Origin: Hydractinia symbiolongicarpus
Taxonomy: Eukaryota; Cnidaria; Hydrozoa; Anthoathecata; Hydractiniidae
NCBI RefSeq assembly: GCF_029227915.1
Contig: NC_079880.1
Coordinates: forward strand, 25,227,501-25,291,500
Direction of reading: 5' to 3'
Length of the DNA: 64,000 nt
The position numbers and the translations under genes were made by a program. Below, piece by piece: positions 46,701 to 61,700 of the stretch. Positions within the stretch are counted from its first letter, which is position 1. Every line of letters starts with the position of its first letter. The notes under the pieces were generated by a model that was not told where the DNA came from, ran no database searches, and saw nothing but the letters and a program-made list of their open reading frames with translations.

Positions 46701-49700
46701 AGCAATGGGAAAGTTACCAACATCATTGCCATTTACAAAGACATCATCAACATCATCACCCACAACAACGACGACACTTGTTACACAGTCACCTACAAGA
46801 ACATTTGTTAACTTTGATCAAACGTTTAAAAACATACTGACACCGAGACATAAATCGACGACAACCACCGCGACAACGACAACGACAACGACGCCGAAAC
46901 CTACGACAACGACGACAACGATGACTACGACTACAACGACACGGAAACCTACGACAACGACGATTACGCCGAAACTTACGACAACAACGACTGCACGTCC
47001 AACGATAGCACAGGAAGACACCAAGACAGCTACAAATAGCTTTTTAGCGGAAAAAATTGAGCCGTTTTTAGGTTTGAGTAAAAACAACGATTCTTATTTA
47101 AACACTGGAAAGAAATTACTTGAGCTGTTTGAAGATGAGATAAGACAAAAACAGGGTAATAATTATCCTGAGAAAAGTATATCAATAGTGCCCTTTCTTG
47201 AGAATACTGCAGACCAGCCAGTAGTAGTTGACGTTGCACAAGGTAGATTAAATGAAATCATGACGAAACTGAGCAATGAAGACAAAGACATCAACTCAGA
47301 TCTGAGTGAGAATAAGTTTCGAGATTATCAGGATTTTTATATCAATAAGAAAAACAACAAAAACAATAAATTTCGGAGTTATGCTAAAAGTTTTTATGGT
47401 AAGGATAAAGATGGCGACAAAGCTATGACAGATTTAAGCGAGGATCAGGACGAAAATGACTTTAAAAATCATGGTTTTCATGCGCGTAAGATTTCATATG
47501 GTCAAAAGCCAATAAACATCCCTGCAGATGCAGTTAATTATAATGAAGATAATTACATGAATGAACAGCCACATAAACATAAAAGCGTTAAGCATGCAAA
47601 GCATAACCTGCTTGACCTGGATGAAATCCTAAACTCTAAAGATCTCGAGAAAGAAATAAAACAGCAAGAAAAAATTGTGCAGGAACACACTAAAATACAT
47701 CCACTAAATTTCCATAGACGTCATAAAAACATTCGACATCAATCTCCATTGGATTTGATATCTCACGATGATGATTTGAATCTTCTCGACATTGATAAAG
47801 AAATAAAAGCCAAAGAAAATGAACTAAAACATTTGATAAAACATTTACCAGATGGTTCGTATGTCACAGAAAATGATAAATGGATTGATCCAAAGCATGG
47901 CCAAACGCAGCTGTTAAGCGACACTGTCGATAGTCATGATAGTATAGATGAAGAAAATGAGCAAGGGATTCCTCAAATTATTTTAGCAGATGATGAAAAT
48001 CCATTAGTAACAGAAGGTGAAAAACAAAATCAAAACACAGAGCAAGCTTTGACATTGGAGCCAGAAAGAACAGAGACAGGTGACAGAAAGATGCAGTTAC
48101 CAACACCATATCATGCACCTAGTGATCAGTTGAAGAATAGAAAAAGCATGCCTATAGATCAACATAAAAACCAGACTAATCCCAAAGGACTGAAATTAAA
48201 AAGAATAAAGACGGAAACAGGTAGTAGAAAAAATGAATTGCCAAGTTTAAAAAAAGAGAATAAAGTGGAGCTCCCGAGACCACTAAACAAAATGACAAAC
48301 GACGCTGATGATTTCATCCCAACCACTTGCAATGTACAAGAAGCTTTTTCCGATCGCTCATTTCGTGCTGGTTTATATGCCGGTATCTTCCACCCAGTGC
48401 TCAGTACTGATAACTTAGGTGATTGCGTTTTAAAGTGTTGCGGAGCTCAAAAATGTCATTACGCCATGTGGTATCGACATTATTGTTATTTAGTCGAGTG
48501 TGAAACTGATGAACGTTGTGAGACTGTACCGGTAAAGCAAAACAGCACGCATATTCCTGTGATTGTAAAAATTCGAAGTGTTAAGGAAAAAAGCTTGGAT
48601 AAAGAATCAACCAGTCTTGTTGCTCGAGCCATGGATGCTCTCATTGAAAAGCTATGGAGGTTTCATCGCCTTGTAAATAAAGCTAAAAGGTTAAGGAAAT
48701 GGCAAAGGCATTCATTAGAGGTATTAAAACCAGCTAATTCTACTGCTGTGAAGCAACTTACCGAGCAAAGCAAAGATATCAGTCTCAATAAAACAGAAAA
48801 CGCAGATAAGGAAAGCAAGGTGGATTTAACACCAGCTGATGTATTGGAAATAGATATAAGAAGGCATAAAACAACTGCTACGATGAATAACCATGTATTG
48901 CCTGTAAACGCGAAACCCAAAGTGGAAGCAAAGGGATTGAGTGTAGTAACACCTGGACCAACAACAACAACAACAGCAAAAAAAGACGTTTTCACAACAA
49001 TACGTTCTGAAAATTCTCTACAAATCGAAACTATAGAAGTCCACCCAACAAATGCAACTCACCGCCAGATTTTTCCAACAACTATCCCAGCAGTCACACC
49101 CTTCCAATCATTTTCATCAGATGCAAATAAAAACTTTGTTATAAACTTATCTAACAATGGTTCTGATGTTCCCGATACACCTGACACAAACGTTACGCAT
49201 GTTAAAAATATTCCTGAAACACCAGACACAGATGACTTAATGGATTTTCAGCATCTTAATCCGAATGATAAAAGACTTGAAAAAGTACCAAACGGAGTGC
49301 TTGATCTTATTCAAGCACAAACTAGCAAAATACAGATGTTATCTGAGAAGCTGACAGATAAACAACGAAAAAATAATAAGAGCGAAAATGTGGGCAAAGA
49401 AAATGCAGAAAGAAAACATGTTCTAGCCAACACAAAAAAGAAAACTTACAAAACTTCACAATTTGAAGAAGTTATCAGCAACTTAACACATTTAATAGTG
49501 ACTTCTAAAAAACCACTTGATCAAGTTATTCCGCATGTTCACAGCATTATCCAAAAATACAATCTAACCCTACCTGATAGCGATTTTCTGGATTACTTAA
49601 CACTCAAACTGAACGAATCCATTCATTCGAATAAACAAGGCGACAAGCATGGATTAGTTCTACCCGTTCCTTTAAGACCAATGAGCAATCATTCTGACCG

Positions 49701-52700
49701 TTATGCCATGTTGACTTGCCTGTCCACGGAAGTCAAGACAGGAGTCACTTTGAAAGGAGGAACAGAAGCAGGTAATTTTATTTTCAAAGAGAAAACCAAT
49801 GACTTCAATCACTGTATTGAGCATTGCTGTCGCGATGAATTGTGCGATCTTGCCATTACCATTAACGAAAGATGCTATAGTGTTATCTGCGAGAATATGG
49901 ATCTGTGCACTATCATACCAGCTGAAGCTAATAGCGAATTTAACATCAATGTTGCAGATGTTAGAAAGGCAATGGCTAATGAATTGGATAATTCAGATAA
50001 AGCTCTTGTTGATGTAAACTTGCAGGAGGAAACGCCAGATGTGATTTCATTTTGTAAGCACAGTGAAACATTTCATGATGTGACAGTCAAGGGTAGTTAT
50101 GGCGCTGGTCAATTTATTTCTCGTGGTAAAATTTCAAACATCGATGAGTGTATACAGCATTGTTGTGACGCCATGTACTGCGATCTCGCCTTCATCATTG
50201 GCGATGTGTGCTACTCTGTTTATTGTTACAGTAAGGAACTCTGTGAGAAAGTACCTGCTTTTAATGCCGCCATCTTGAAGCCGAAGTTGGTTTATTTACA
50301 TAGCAGGGAACGTATACCATTTGATCCAGAACATACCGTGGATGATGAATTGTTAAATAAAACCTTGGGAAGGTTAGATACAGCTTCAGAAGCAATCCCA
50401 AAAGAAACAAAAGAAGAGACAAAAGAAAATAAACCGAAAGAAAAAGAAGATAATGATAGCAAAGAAAAGAACAAAGTAGCCCCTAATTCTTCAATGAGTG
50501 ACCATGTTGCAGGAGAAGAAAGAAATTTTGACATTTTTTCACCTGATGGTTCAGTGGAAGCTACATTTCTTGATGAAAATGCTAAGACTACGACAAATTC
50601 ACCACCATTTCTAGCAGATACGACGCCGGCAATATTATTAGATACCACTACATCAACCGCTACTACGGCAACGACAACACCACTGCCAACAACGACGACA
50701 ACAACAGCTACAACGACAACGCCAGTGCCAGCAACAACGACAACAACAGCAACAACAACGACGACGACGACGATGACGATGACGACGACGACGACGACGA
50801 CAAAACTACCAACTTTTATAAACAGTAAACTGATTTTGCCAGAAGAAATCCTCAAACCTGCATTTTCCGATGAAAAGCCAGAACCTAATCATTTAGTAAA
50901 AGACTTGAACGCTCATACAGACGAAACAGAACCAGAATTAATTTCCTCCACTATGAACATCAAGGATGATCATGAAAACCCTGTGGAGGTACTACAACAT
51001 TTAGATGCACCAGCATCCAGCACCACAAAGAATTCAACGCAGAAGAAACACTGCAAGCCATATCAAGTATTTGATGATAAAACATTGAATGCTGGTTCCA
51101 AGGCTGGAACATATCACTACAAAAAAGAGATTCACACATTCCAAGAATGTATAGACAAATGCTGTGATGTGGAGACATGTGATATAGCCGTGATGATGCA
51201 GAAAATGTGCTTTCTTCTCACGTGCAACTCACGTGAATCATGTGATGTAACAGACATGAAGTCAACGCAATATCAACCGAAAATTGCTTACGTGAGAATC
51301 GCTTTAATAGATGCAGGTACCTTTAACTTCTATATATTAACCTGACAAGCTTTATAGTAGGAGGGTAAAAGAGAGACTCTCTCTTTCAATCCTACAAGAA
51401 GATTTTTAAACCCTTTATCTTCCTTATCGCTTTAACCTTACATTACTTTCACCACAGTTTTAAAGCACTTAATAATCGCTGCACTGGTTAACAAATTTCT
51501 AAAAACAATTCTTTTGTGTATGAACTGATGTTATCAAGATGCCAGAAATCTCCTAACTTTTCTATTGTGTTTGTGGCAAAGTGGAAATTGCTACAGGTTT
51601 ATCGAATAGTGTTGTAGTAACACACTAATAACTGTGATAATGGATGTTCGCGTGTTCTACGTCTTTGTTATGAGGCGCGCTTTGCTATCAATATTCATAC
51701 TTTGTGTGGTATTACTCATTCTGCGTGTAAGCTTATCTATAAAACAGGCAATATAAAATTTATATGAGAAATATACTTTGAGAAAACAAGTCTTGAAGGT
51801 ACTGACAAATGTATTTAAAAAACTAAGCGTAACTTATACACGCTGCCTCCTTTTTACTGAAACAAGGCTTGACATATTTTTGGATTAAATGTCTCCATCT
51901 GACTCAGATGGCCGAGCTTTTTGCTTCGATTGCTTGCACAGAGAAAAATAAATTAATAAAGTTTTTTCTTCTCAAGAAAAAACTTTCTTAATTGAATAAT
52001 CTCTTTTCAACGACTCGATTTTATTTTAGACGATGATGAAAAGCGAAGAGATTTTATTGAAACATCCAGAGCACAATCTCCTCTTAAGATACGATCAACT
52101 CTTCCCAAACATGCGAGACATGCTTTAAAACATTTGGACTTATCACAGAGCACAGTAAAAACAAATTACGTGGAACATTATAGCGTTTCTATGGCAACAC
52201 AACTCAAAAGAAAACATAAACAATCTAAAACGAGATTATCTGGATTTCACGAAGATACAAGACTTATGAAATCAATGCGACCAGTTTTTGTTGGTACCCA
52301 ATCTTTCGAACACACAATGCCACTAAAACAAAAACCAGAATTGAGACGCCGACATTCACTTGACAAACAAGCGTTATCACACGATGTGCAAGAAATACAG
52401 GAAGCTGGAAACGAAACAAATCTGGTATCAAATGAAACGGAAGTTGATTTGACAGCCAATGAGACTGTCCCTTTTTTAGAGTCGACCAATGAGAGAACGT
52501 TATCATTAAAAGCTAAAAATCAACAGTCAAATGTATGGGCAATTCAGCCAATGCGTGATGTTGTGAGTTTAAAAGGACAGAGCCAGGAACACTTGTCAGA
52601 AAGTAAGGGGATTGCTTATAGTACTGCTAAACCTTTGGTAGTTACAGAAAAAAAGTTATCAAAACCAGAGACTACAAGCAAAGCTTTCGAAAAAAAAAAC

Positions 52701-55700
52701 CAAACAGACTTTCAGAATAATGATACCATGACTGAGAATACAACTTCAAGCAAACGCCAGAAACTTCCAGTAAAGAAGAATACTGTCGAAGATGTTGACA
52801 GGTCTGATCTGGTCAGTGTTTTTGCTGATTTGAAGAGTACTGACAAACCAAACAATGACATCACTCATCAGAATAAGACAAAAGAAAACAGAACTCGTAT
52901 TTCTGTTCTTTCGTTTGACGATGTAAATAAAATCACAACCTTGATTGCCTCTAATCCTGCAATGAAGTCGCTAGTAGATTTAGTTGATAAAATTGTACTA
53001 AACGAGACAAATGCAAGACACTATATGAACAGTGCAAATCATCTGGTTCAAAACTTAAGTAAAATAATCGAGCACAAATTAAACGAAACAAAGGAAAACG
53101 AGGCAAAGCTTCCAAAGTTATTGAGGCAAACTGAAGATAAGACGACAAACAAGATGGCTGCACCACTGTTGCAAAAGCTGAACAAACTCATGAATGTTGT
53201 AACAACGATGCAGAAGAGAGAAGAGTTGTTGCTTGCCCAGAAACCAACTAAAAGCAGAAAACCAACACACGCAGCTAACACTGCCATCTTGAAAAAACTC
53301 CAATCAAAAATCGATTACATTTTGCTCCGTTTAAACAATACAGTAGCGAAATCAAATCTCAAATCAAATCAAATCAAATCTCATCAAATCACAAGAAATG
53401 TAAACTTTACTAATGGGAAGGTAGCACAGAAACTCTCTAAAAGTAAAAACTCTACAGCTGTATTACCACATGAAGAAATAAAAACGAGTAAAAAATCCGA
53501 TAAAAATAAAACATCACCAACAGAATACACAAGCTCAAAATCAACGAGAGAATATAAAATTGGACCTACAAGACCAAACAGTTTTACAAACACTAAATTT
53601 AGAACCATGCCAAAGCCTCTTACATCTGCAAACAAAACTTTTCTGGCCTCTTTTACCTGGAAAGAAAAGACTCAAGCTAAAGAGCTAATAAAAACCCCTG
53701 GAGTGAGCTTTTTAAAAAAATTAAAAATTTATAGTAATCTTAAAAGGAAGTGTCATGCTAGTTTTCAATTTTATCAAAACTTTAAGCTTAAAAATGGTTT
53801 CGAAATTCTTAAAAAAGATAAAGAGATAAAAACTCCTGAGAGGTGCATCAATGCTTGTTGTAAACTCTCAGACTGCAATGTTGTATTTCAAAGAAATGGT
53901 GCATGTTTTTTGTTAAAGTGCACAAAGCGTATCGAATGTAAACCAGTCAGGGTAAACCATGACTCCAGTTCTATGTTGATTTACATTCAGAAGAAAAATG
54001 CTAACAGGATGAACATTCCAAATGACAACAATGATGATATTGACAATGACGGTGAGGAAGAGATTAAGGCATGGACACCAACGCAGATTCCAACTGCCAC
54101 TGTAGTTGATGACAAAACCAATAAAAACGGTGACGAAGCCTTCTTTGAAAGCATCTTAAATCCAACATTACCAAAGGTGGTTGAAGAAGATGAAGACTGT
54201 CCACGCAATGCAGTTGAACCAAACAAGGTACTGAAAGGGGGATGGCAAGCGGGAGAGTATCGACCCCACAAAGGTGTGAAGCAACTTGAAGACTGCCGTA
54301 AACTATGTTGTGCTTGGGAAGAATGCAACGTTGCCCTTGTTATTGCACATTGTTTTAACGTGAAATGCAAATCAAGGGAGGATTGCCTACCAGTGGAGAC
54401 TGATGTTTCGTTTTTTAAACCACACTTGACCATTGTCAGAAAATCTAATGTCACAAATACAAGAAATGAAATGAAAGACGTGAATGTTTTTAACCTTCAA
54501 CCATCAACTCCGGTCCCATGGTCAACAATGGAAGTCCCTACAAACTACAGTCCTCAAGAAACCAAATCATTTCATTTGACATCTCAAAACAACATGACAA
54601 AAAGCATTGTTTCAAAAACCAGTGCAATGTCATTTCCTGTTCAGCCAAGCAGTGTACCAACATCCAATAATAAGGCTCCATTACAGAGCTCTAAAATAGC
54701 AATAAACCATACATCTTTAAGACAGATTATACAATCGTCAACCAGTATTCTGCAAGAAATTCCACACGCATCAACAGTTTTTAATTCAAATTCTTCTTCT
54801 CTGATCAAAAATCAAAACATAACACTTTTTTACTCTCCATCACGGACACCCATAAAAAAGATAGAGCATGAAGTATTAGTAGAAGTGGTGGCAACATATA
54901 AAAATAACAGCAAGAAGATGGAGGACAAGAACGACATTATGAAGCAGGAAAATTTCCATGTCCCAAGTGCACCAACAGAGTATTCACAATACAACAAGAA
55001 CGTCCAAGGAAGCTTCTGGTCTTCTGGGAGTATCCCACCCTCAGATATACACCCAAAGCATCCTGGTAGCCCTATGGTGCCTAAAGAAAACGATGTGCCA
55101 CAGTTGTCAATAGTTACCGATGACAACAGTTATATACTTCCTCCTGAAAAAATAATGAAGACCTTTAGAAATCAGAATTCTGGAAAACATAAGATAAGCC
55201 CTGTGACAGAGGATTCCACCGAATTTGATGAAGATGCCGGAGAACAGGATGTTACTTTGAAACCAAAATATTTAGAAAAGGAATATTTCCCAATGAAGGT
55301 GTATCACCCGACGTATAACGTCACTACATTGAAACCATCACTGGTACAACTAAAACAACTGGAAAAGCTAGAAGAAGAAGGCGTCAAACATGAACGTGTT
55401 GAGGAGCCGTACGAAACCAATCCGGATGACGAAAAACCGAAAGTATATGAGACAAAAAGTGGTCCTGATCAACCGGACTCGCATGTTAACATACCTGACG
55501 GTTTACCAACAAAACCTATTGTTGTTTTCATTAACCCGGATGAAGATAAAACGCATGCAATAAAAATCAATTCAGTGCTCAATGATGCGTATCCTAAAAA
55601 ATCTAAAGAAAGAGAAGATAACAAGAATGAGATGAATAAGAACTGTGACGTAAACTTTAAACTTTACAACGCTACTTTAAAGAATGGCTTAAAATCCGGA

Positions 55701-58700
55701 ATGTTTTTCGACGAAGGACGAGTTAAAAATTTCGACACCTGCATTAAGATGTGCTGTAAGAAGTTTGAATGCAATGTCGCCTTCATGTTGAAATCACGAT
55801 GTTATTTAGTAGCATGTAGAGAACCCATGAAGTGCTCACCCATTATATCAAAATCGGCATACTTTCAGCCTAAAGTTGCATATATACCTCGATCTGAAGA
55901 AACGAGACTGCTTTTCTCACAAATGGTCCAAATATTTTATCTCAAAGATGATGCCAACAAATCACCAACTAAGGGCTTAAATTCGTTCACAACTTTCACA
56001 TCACCAACAATGCAGCTGAAAGTTAATTCATCTCAGCCTTTTTTGATTATGCCGGGAAACATCAAAGAATTGCAGTTTTCATCAGCTAACAGGACAGTAC
56101 AATTACCAATGAATATTACAAAAAACCAACCAAAGATACGTGTGTATCCTTCCATGCTTGCCACAAAAGCAGATGTTAATATCTCAAACACAATTGGTGA
56201 ACTTCAAAGCAGATACGTTCGTCCAACACCATTTGCACAAGTAACATCAGATTTTACGGCAACGAGTGCAATATTTCCATCATCAAAATTTACAAATACA
56301 CAATTATTGATTAAGCCGTCAAAATCTGTGATGGTACCAACCTTTTCCAACACAAAGTCGAATGACTTAATGGAGTTACAGTTGTTAAGTGTTAAGTCAA
56401 TTCAACCATCTCCTACTCTGTATTTGAAAAGTGTATCTTCGTCTTCATCAAGAATTGCTAATTTAAACCAATATAAACCGATAAGTACTGCATCACAGCT
56501 ATTGAAAACTAATTCTACTGTCAACAATTCGAAATGGAGTAAACCCCATATGGTGAATTTACCATTATTCAGATCCATGCAAAGCAATTCTAGTGTCAAT
56601 CAAAGCAGGTCTTTACACACTCTGCTGTTGCCATCCATAAAACAAATAAAAATCAGTCCTGTTATTACACACTTAAAACCAGCTAAACCTCTAACAACCT
56701 CAACAAAACCGGCTGCCTTCCATATCTTTAAAACTACTTCACCTAGTCTAACTGAAGTAATATCACCATCGATGTCCAAACTAGTAGTGACCAGTTCAAA
56801 AGCGCCAAAAGTGAAAAATAAAATGTCCCAAACTGACAGTAACCTACTGCAAGATGCTTTTAGTAATATTGCACCTGTAGTGACTAAACCAAAGCAAAGT
56901 ATAATCAAACCATCAAAGTCATATACACCAATTGATATAGTTCTTGAACGAGCATTAGGAGATTCTAAAAGAGAAAATGATGAAAAACTCCAATTCATGG
57001 TAAAAACAATTGGAGCTGTTAGAATGGATTTGTTGAATCTCAAAAAGAATTATGTCAACACAGACCGTCACCAGCAAGAGAAAGATGAGCGTGACGTTCT
57101 AAATTTGATTGTTCCTTTGTTGAGAGACTTGAATGGAACCCAATATAAAATTGTGGAGCGAATATTTAAAGGAAATAACAAAAACAACAACAACACTAAC
57201 AATAATAAGAACAACAACTTAGATAGTCATCAAGTGGATCAACTCGCAAACAAGATTGTGCAAAGACTAAAGGAAGAATCTCCACGAGTGAACGCATCAC
57301 CACAGTTTGACGTGTTCACCACAAATACAACAGCGTCATCTATACCATCGAATGCTTCAATGATTCGAGAACAAACATCAAATGAGATAAATGCAGAAAA
57401 CTTGACAAATTTGATGCAAGAAGCATTTGAAAAATTTGAAGACAAGCTAAAGCAAAATTCATCAATAATTAAAAAGAAACTAGCTGTGAATAGCAAAAGT
57501 GTTAGTGAGGTTATCCAAACAACGCGCACTCCTGCTGCTGTTGTTGTGGGTGTGACTAAAATGTTTACTGATCACACAATAGGAAATTTAACTCCAATTG
57601 AAGTTCAGAATGTAAATGGAGAAAAGCGTGGAACATATAGGAATGATGGATATAACAGAATGCAAAATCCTGATGAAGATGAGCATTATATTATGGATGA
57701 TGACCGAGATTACATGGGAAAGAACAACATTGGACTAAAATCGGCATACAATGTACACCAACATGATATACAAAGTGCTAACTTTACGAACATTGTTAAT
57801 AGAATGGAAAGTTTTTTTGACCAAATTCACTTAATTAATGAGAATTTGTTGAATTTAAAGACAACAGCAAAAACAAAAGAAGAGCTAACTCTTCAGCAAG
57901 CAATTCATCGTGAGATCAATGCATTAAACATAACAAGTGCTGTGGAGAAAATTGGAGAACAAATCAAAGAGTATTCCAACGAAATCAAGGGCGAAAATAG
58001 ACAAAATATTAAACCACTGATTGAAAGATTAGGCGCCGTTATGACAAATATCTCAAATTTAGAAATGAAAAGAATTTCTGCAACAAACCAAACTTCATCT
58101 GATTTAATCACTGCTGCAGTACAGAAAGATTCGCGATTTTTTTCTAAAACAAACGTGTATAAGAAAGACCAGATCCTTGGAAACGCTACAAGTTTTGCGC
58201 AATCTTTAAAAGATGCTAACACAGAGATGAAAAGTTTAAAGGAGAAGTTTAATAGCTTACTTCAATTTTTTAACTCTTCGATAACAGTGCAGAAATCAGT
58301 GCTAACTGGATTTACTAAAGTAATGAATCGAACGTTCCCTTCAAGTCAGGAAAATTTAAGCACAAGTCCACCAAAGAGAATATACCATCCAAACATTGAC
58401 AATGCTCTCGCACAAACATCAATCATACAACCACCGACTATTTGTTTACATTCTTTGTCATTAGTGAATTATATGTTACTTGGGGAGTTAGGATCTAAAA
58501 TAATTGCACAATTTGACGTTGATACTTTTTCAAATTGCATAAAGTTGTGCTGTAATCAAGCCGAATGTGACATAGCTTTTATGGTACAACGACGTTGTGT
58601 TTTGGTACAATGCGACGACCAGCAGAAGAATTGTGCAATTGTAAAAGCCAGACCCGGCCCTCTCTCACCTGTGCTGTCGGTAATGTCTAGATATAAAGAG

Positions 58701-61700
58701 CGCGTACATAAAATTTCAGCTAATAAAAATTATCAATCCACACAAAATGATGAAGCAGCAATAAGAAAGAATGTTCAACCCAGCATGAAAGAGACAAGTT
58801 ACTTGACAACATCATCACCTTTAACATCGATTGCATCGTATCTAACGTCAGTAACAACTATCCCGACAACATCCACGACAACAACCACAACAACTACAAC
58901 CACAACAACAACGATGGTACCGACTGCAGCAACTACGTCATCTACAACGAGCACCTCACCCACTGCGACTCGAACAACAACAACGACGACGCCAACGACG
59001 ACGCCGACGACACCGTCAGCTGCCACAACAACAAAGCAAGCTTCAACTTCTTTAAAACTCTGCTCTCATTCTCCACCAAAAGTCGGTTTTAAAATCCAAG
59101 GGGGATTAAATAAAGCTGTATTTACACCAGAGAATAATGTTTCAGATTTTTACAGATGCATCAACTCTTGTTGCAAAGACGTGACATGCGATTATGCATT
59201 TATGTTAAAGAAACAGTGTTACCTTGTGCATTGCAAAATCGATGGAAAATGTCAAATGATCCCTGCAAAAGTTTCGTCATCTTTAATACCCGTCGTGTCG
59301 GTTATGCGACGGTATGTACAACGCCAAAGCGAGGCATTGTTGCTTCAGCAAAAGATGATGTTATTAAACGCAACAGATGTAGCAGCAGCACAAATAACTG
59401 CAAACAAAAAAACAAATAACTCGCTGACACCACCACCAACAACAACAACAACAACACAGCAAGGTAATGTAACATTCACAGCAGCAACAGAGATGCCACA
59501 ACTAAAACAAAGCCAGCAGAGTATAGATCACCTGCAAAATCAAACTAACGCAGATGCAACAAACAAAAATTTGCAAAGTAAAGCTTTGCAAGATCAAATA
59601 TGGTTTTTAAAAGAAGCCATCAACGCAGAACACCAACGTGGGAAGGAAACCACAGATGGTAATAAAGGGGACTTTGACCCTGAAACACAAACTCATTTAC
59701 TTCGTACTTCGAATACATTTAATACCATGTCTGGGCTACATGGGCTTACAATTTATCCACAGAAACAACACCATACATCCTTGACACCTCCCCTGTGTCA
59801 GTATAGCCCGGTTTCTTACAATGTTTCGCTGCGTCGAGGAAAGGATTCGGGCTATTTTACCGACCAGGGGGTTGTTGAGGATGCAATCCACTGTGCGAGA
59901 ATTTGCTGCCAGTCTCCTGAATGCGATGTGGCATTTATGCTAAAAAACAAATGTTTTACCGTGAATTGCGTCAGTTTAGAAGACTGTTTACCGGTAGCAG
60001 CGAAATTTTCGCGTTTTCCGACTGCTGCAATATATGTCTTCAAACACGTTGAAACGAGTAACACGTATGTTAACAACCCTGTTGTAAAAACAGGACCAGA
60101 GCCTGTGAAAACAGGTCCTGATATTACAAATTCAAGACCAGATGTGACACCATCTAAAAGATCATTTCAGGTTAGGACTTCTCCAACTACTACTAGAGTC
60201 CACACAACGAATGATAGACTTGAGTTTGCACGAAAACTGAACACATTCTTAACTAACCATGGTTTTAATGACGGAGAAACTTTTCATGCTATCAAAGAAA
60301 ATCCACAACATGTTGAAAAAAAAGTAAAAGATGAAAATTCAATCAAAGAGAAATATAAAGATGCAGATTCCCCAACTAATAAAATGGTGAATATTAATAT
60401 ATACACTGGTGATACGTCACGTGAACATGCCGGAGACGAAGAAAAACAAAAACAAGATGAGCGTGCGCAAACAAAACACGTTATTGATACGAATCTTGTC
60501 AAAAATACTAATCAAGACCAAAAGACAATCGAGGCTGTACATCCAATCAAAAATATATCTAAAGCATCTATGAAAACAGCTTCCCGTCATCATCAAACAT
60601 CCAAAAATATAGTGAGTGAAACCACGACGTCAACAAAGTCGCCAACACGTCAGAGAGAAGCTTCCCCACCAACAGCAAAGAGCTTCCGTAAGAAAAATCA
60701 GCATGTTGAGACACCAATAATGGTCACTAATAATGGAAGGGAAGAAAAAGAAAGTAAGTCAATAAACATTATAAATGACGACGACTCTGATGACGTAGAC
60801 ATGATGTCTCCTCATGAAGTGCGGAATGTACACAAAAACATTGTTGATGAAGACGACCTGGCCGAAAACTCTCAAAACAGGGGAGTGTTTGATGATTCCG
60901 AAACAACGAATGTGAAATCTTATCCTACAAAGAGACATGAGAAATTCTCAGTTGTACCACGACAACCAAGAATACAACATGACAGTGAGGACTCCTTTAA
61001 TAACGATGATATAATCAATATGTTACAACACTCAACACAGCCGATGAAGAAACGCAAAAAGATCTCCATTGTAGATGATGAAAATGTTGCAGATATTGTT
61101 AATGACAATGTAAACGAAGATAAAAACGAAGATATAAACATTGATGATGTTGACGATCCGATAGAAGAAATAGATCGAATGGTTTCAAATAAGTGCTCTC
61201 TTGGAGATCTGCAAGAAGGTGTAGCTTTGAAAGATGGCTTTAAGGCGGGTACATACACGGAAAAGAGTGACGTTACAGACATGGAAACTTGTTCTGATTC
61301 CTGCTGTCAAGACGACACATGTGACGTAGCATATATGATAGGAGATCGATGCTACACTGTATCGTGTTACCACCAGTCTTCTTGTGAAACTGTGAAAGCG
61401 AGATCGAATCCGTATTCTACACGTGCGCGCGTCATAAGAAAACGGAATAGCAAAGATACCTTAGCTTCAAATCCTTCGCCAACCACTGCAACCGGGAAAA
61501 TAAAATGCAAAACAAAAACTTTTAAAACTTCTATTACGTTAACCCGCGGCTTACAAGCTGGTTCCTTTAAACGACATGGAGTAGTAGCCACTGATGCAGA
61601 ATGTTTTCAGTTGTGCTGCACGGAAGAAAATTGTGACGCTGCATTTATGTTAAAGAGTTATTGTTACACTGTGAAATGTCAAAATCATGTCTGTGAGACA

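Noticed and set aside
52134-52136. Start of a separate gene at 52134
   Set aside because: The codon is TTG and the frame extends left to the acceptor at 52029, in phase with the previous giant exon.
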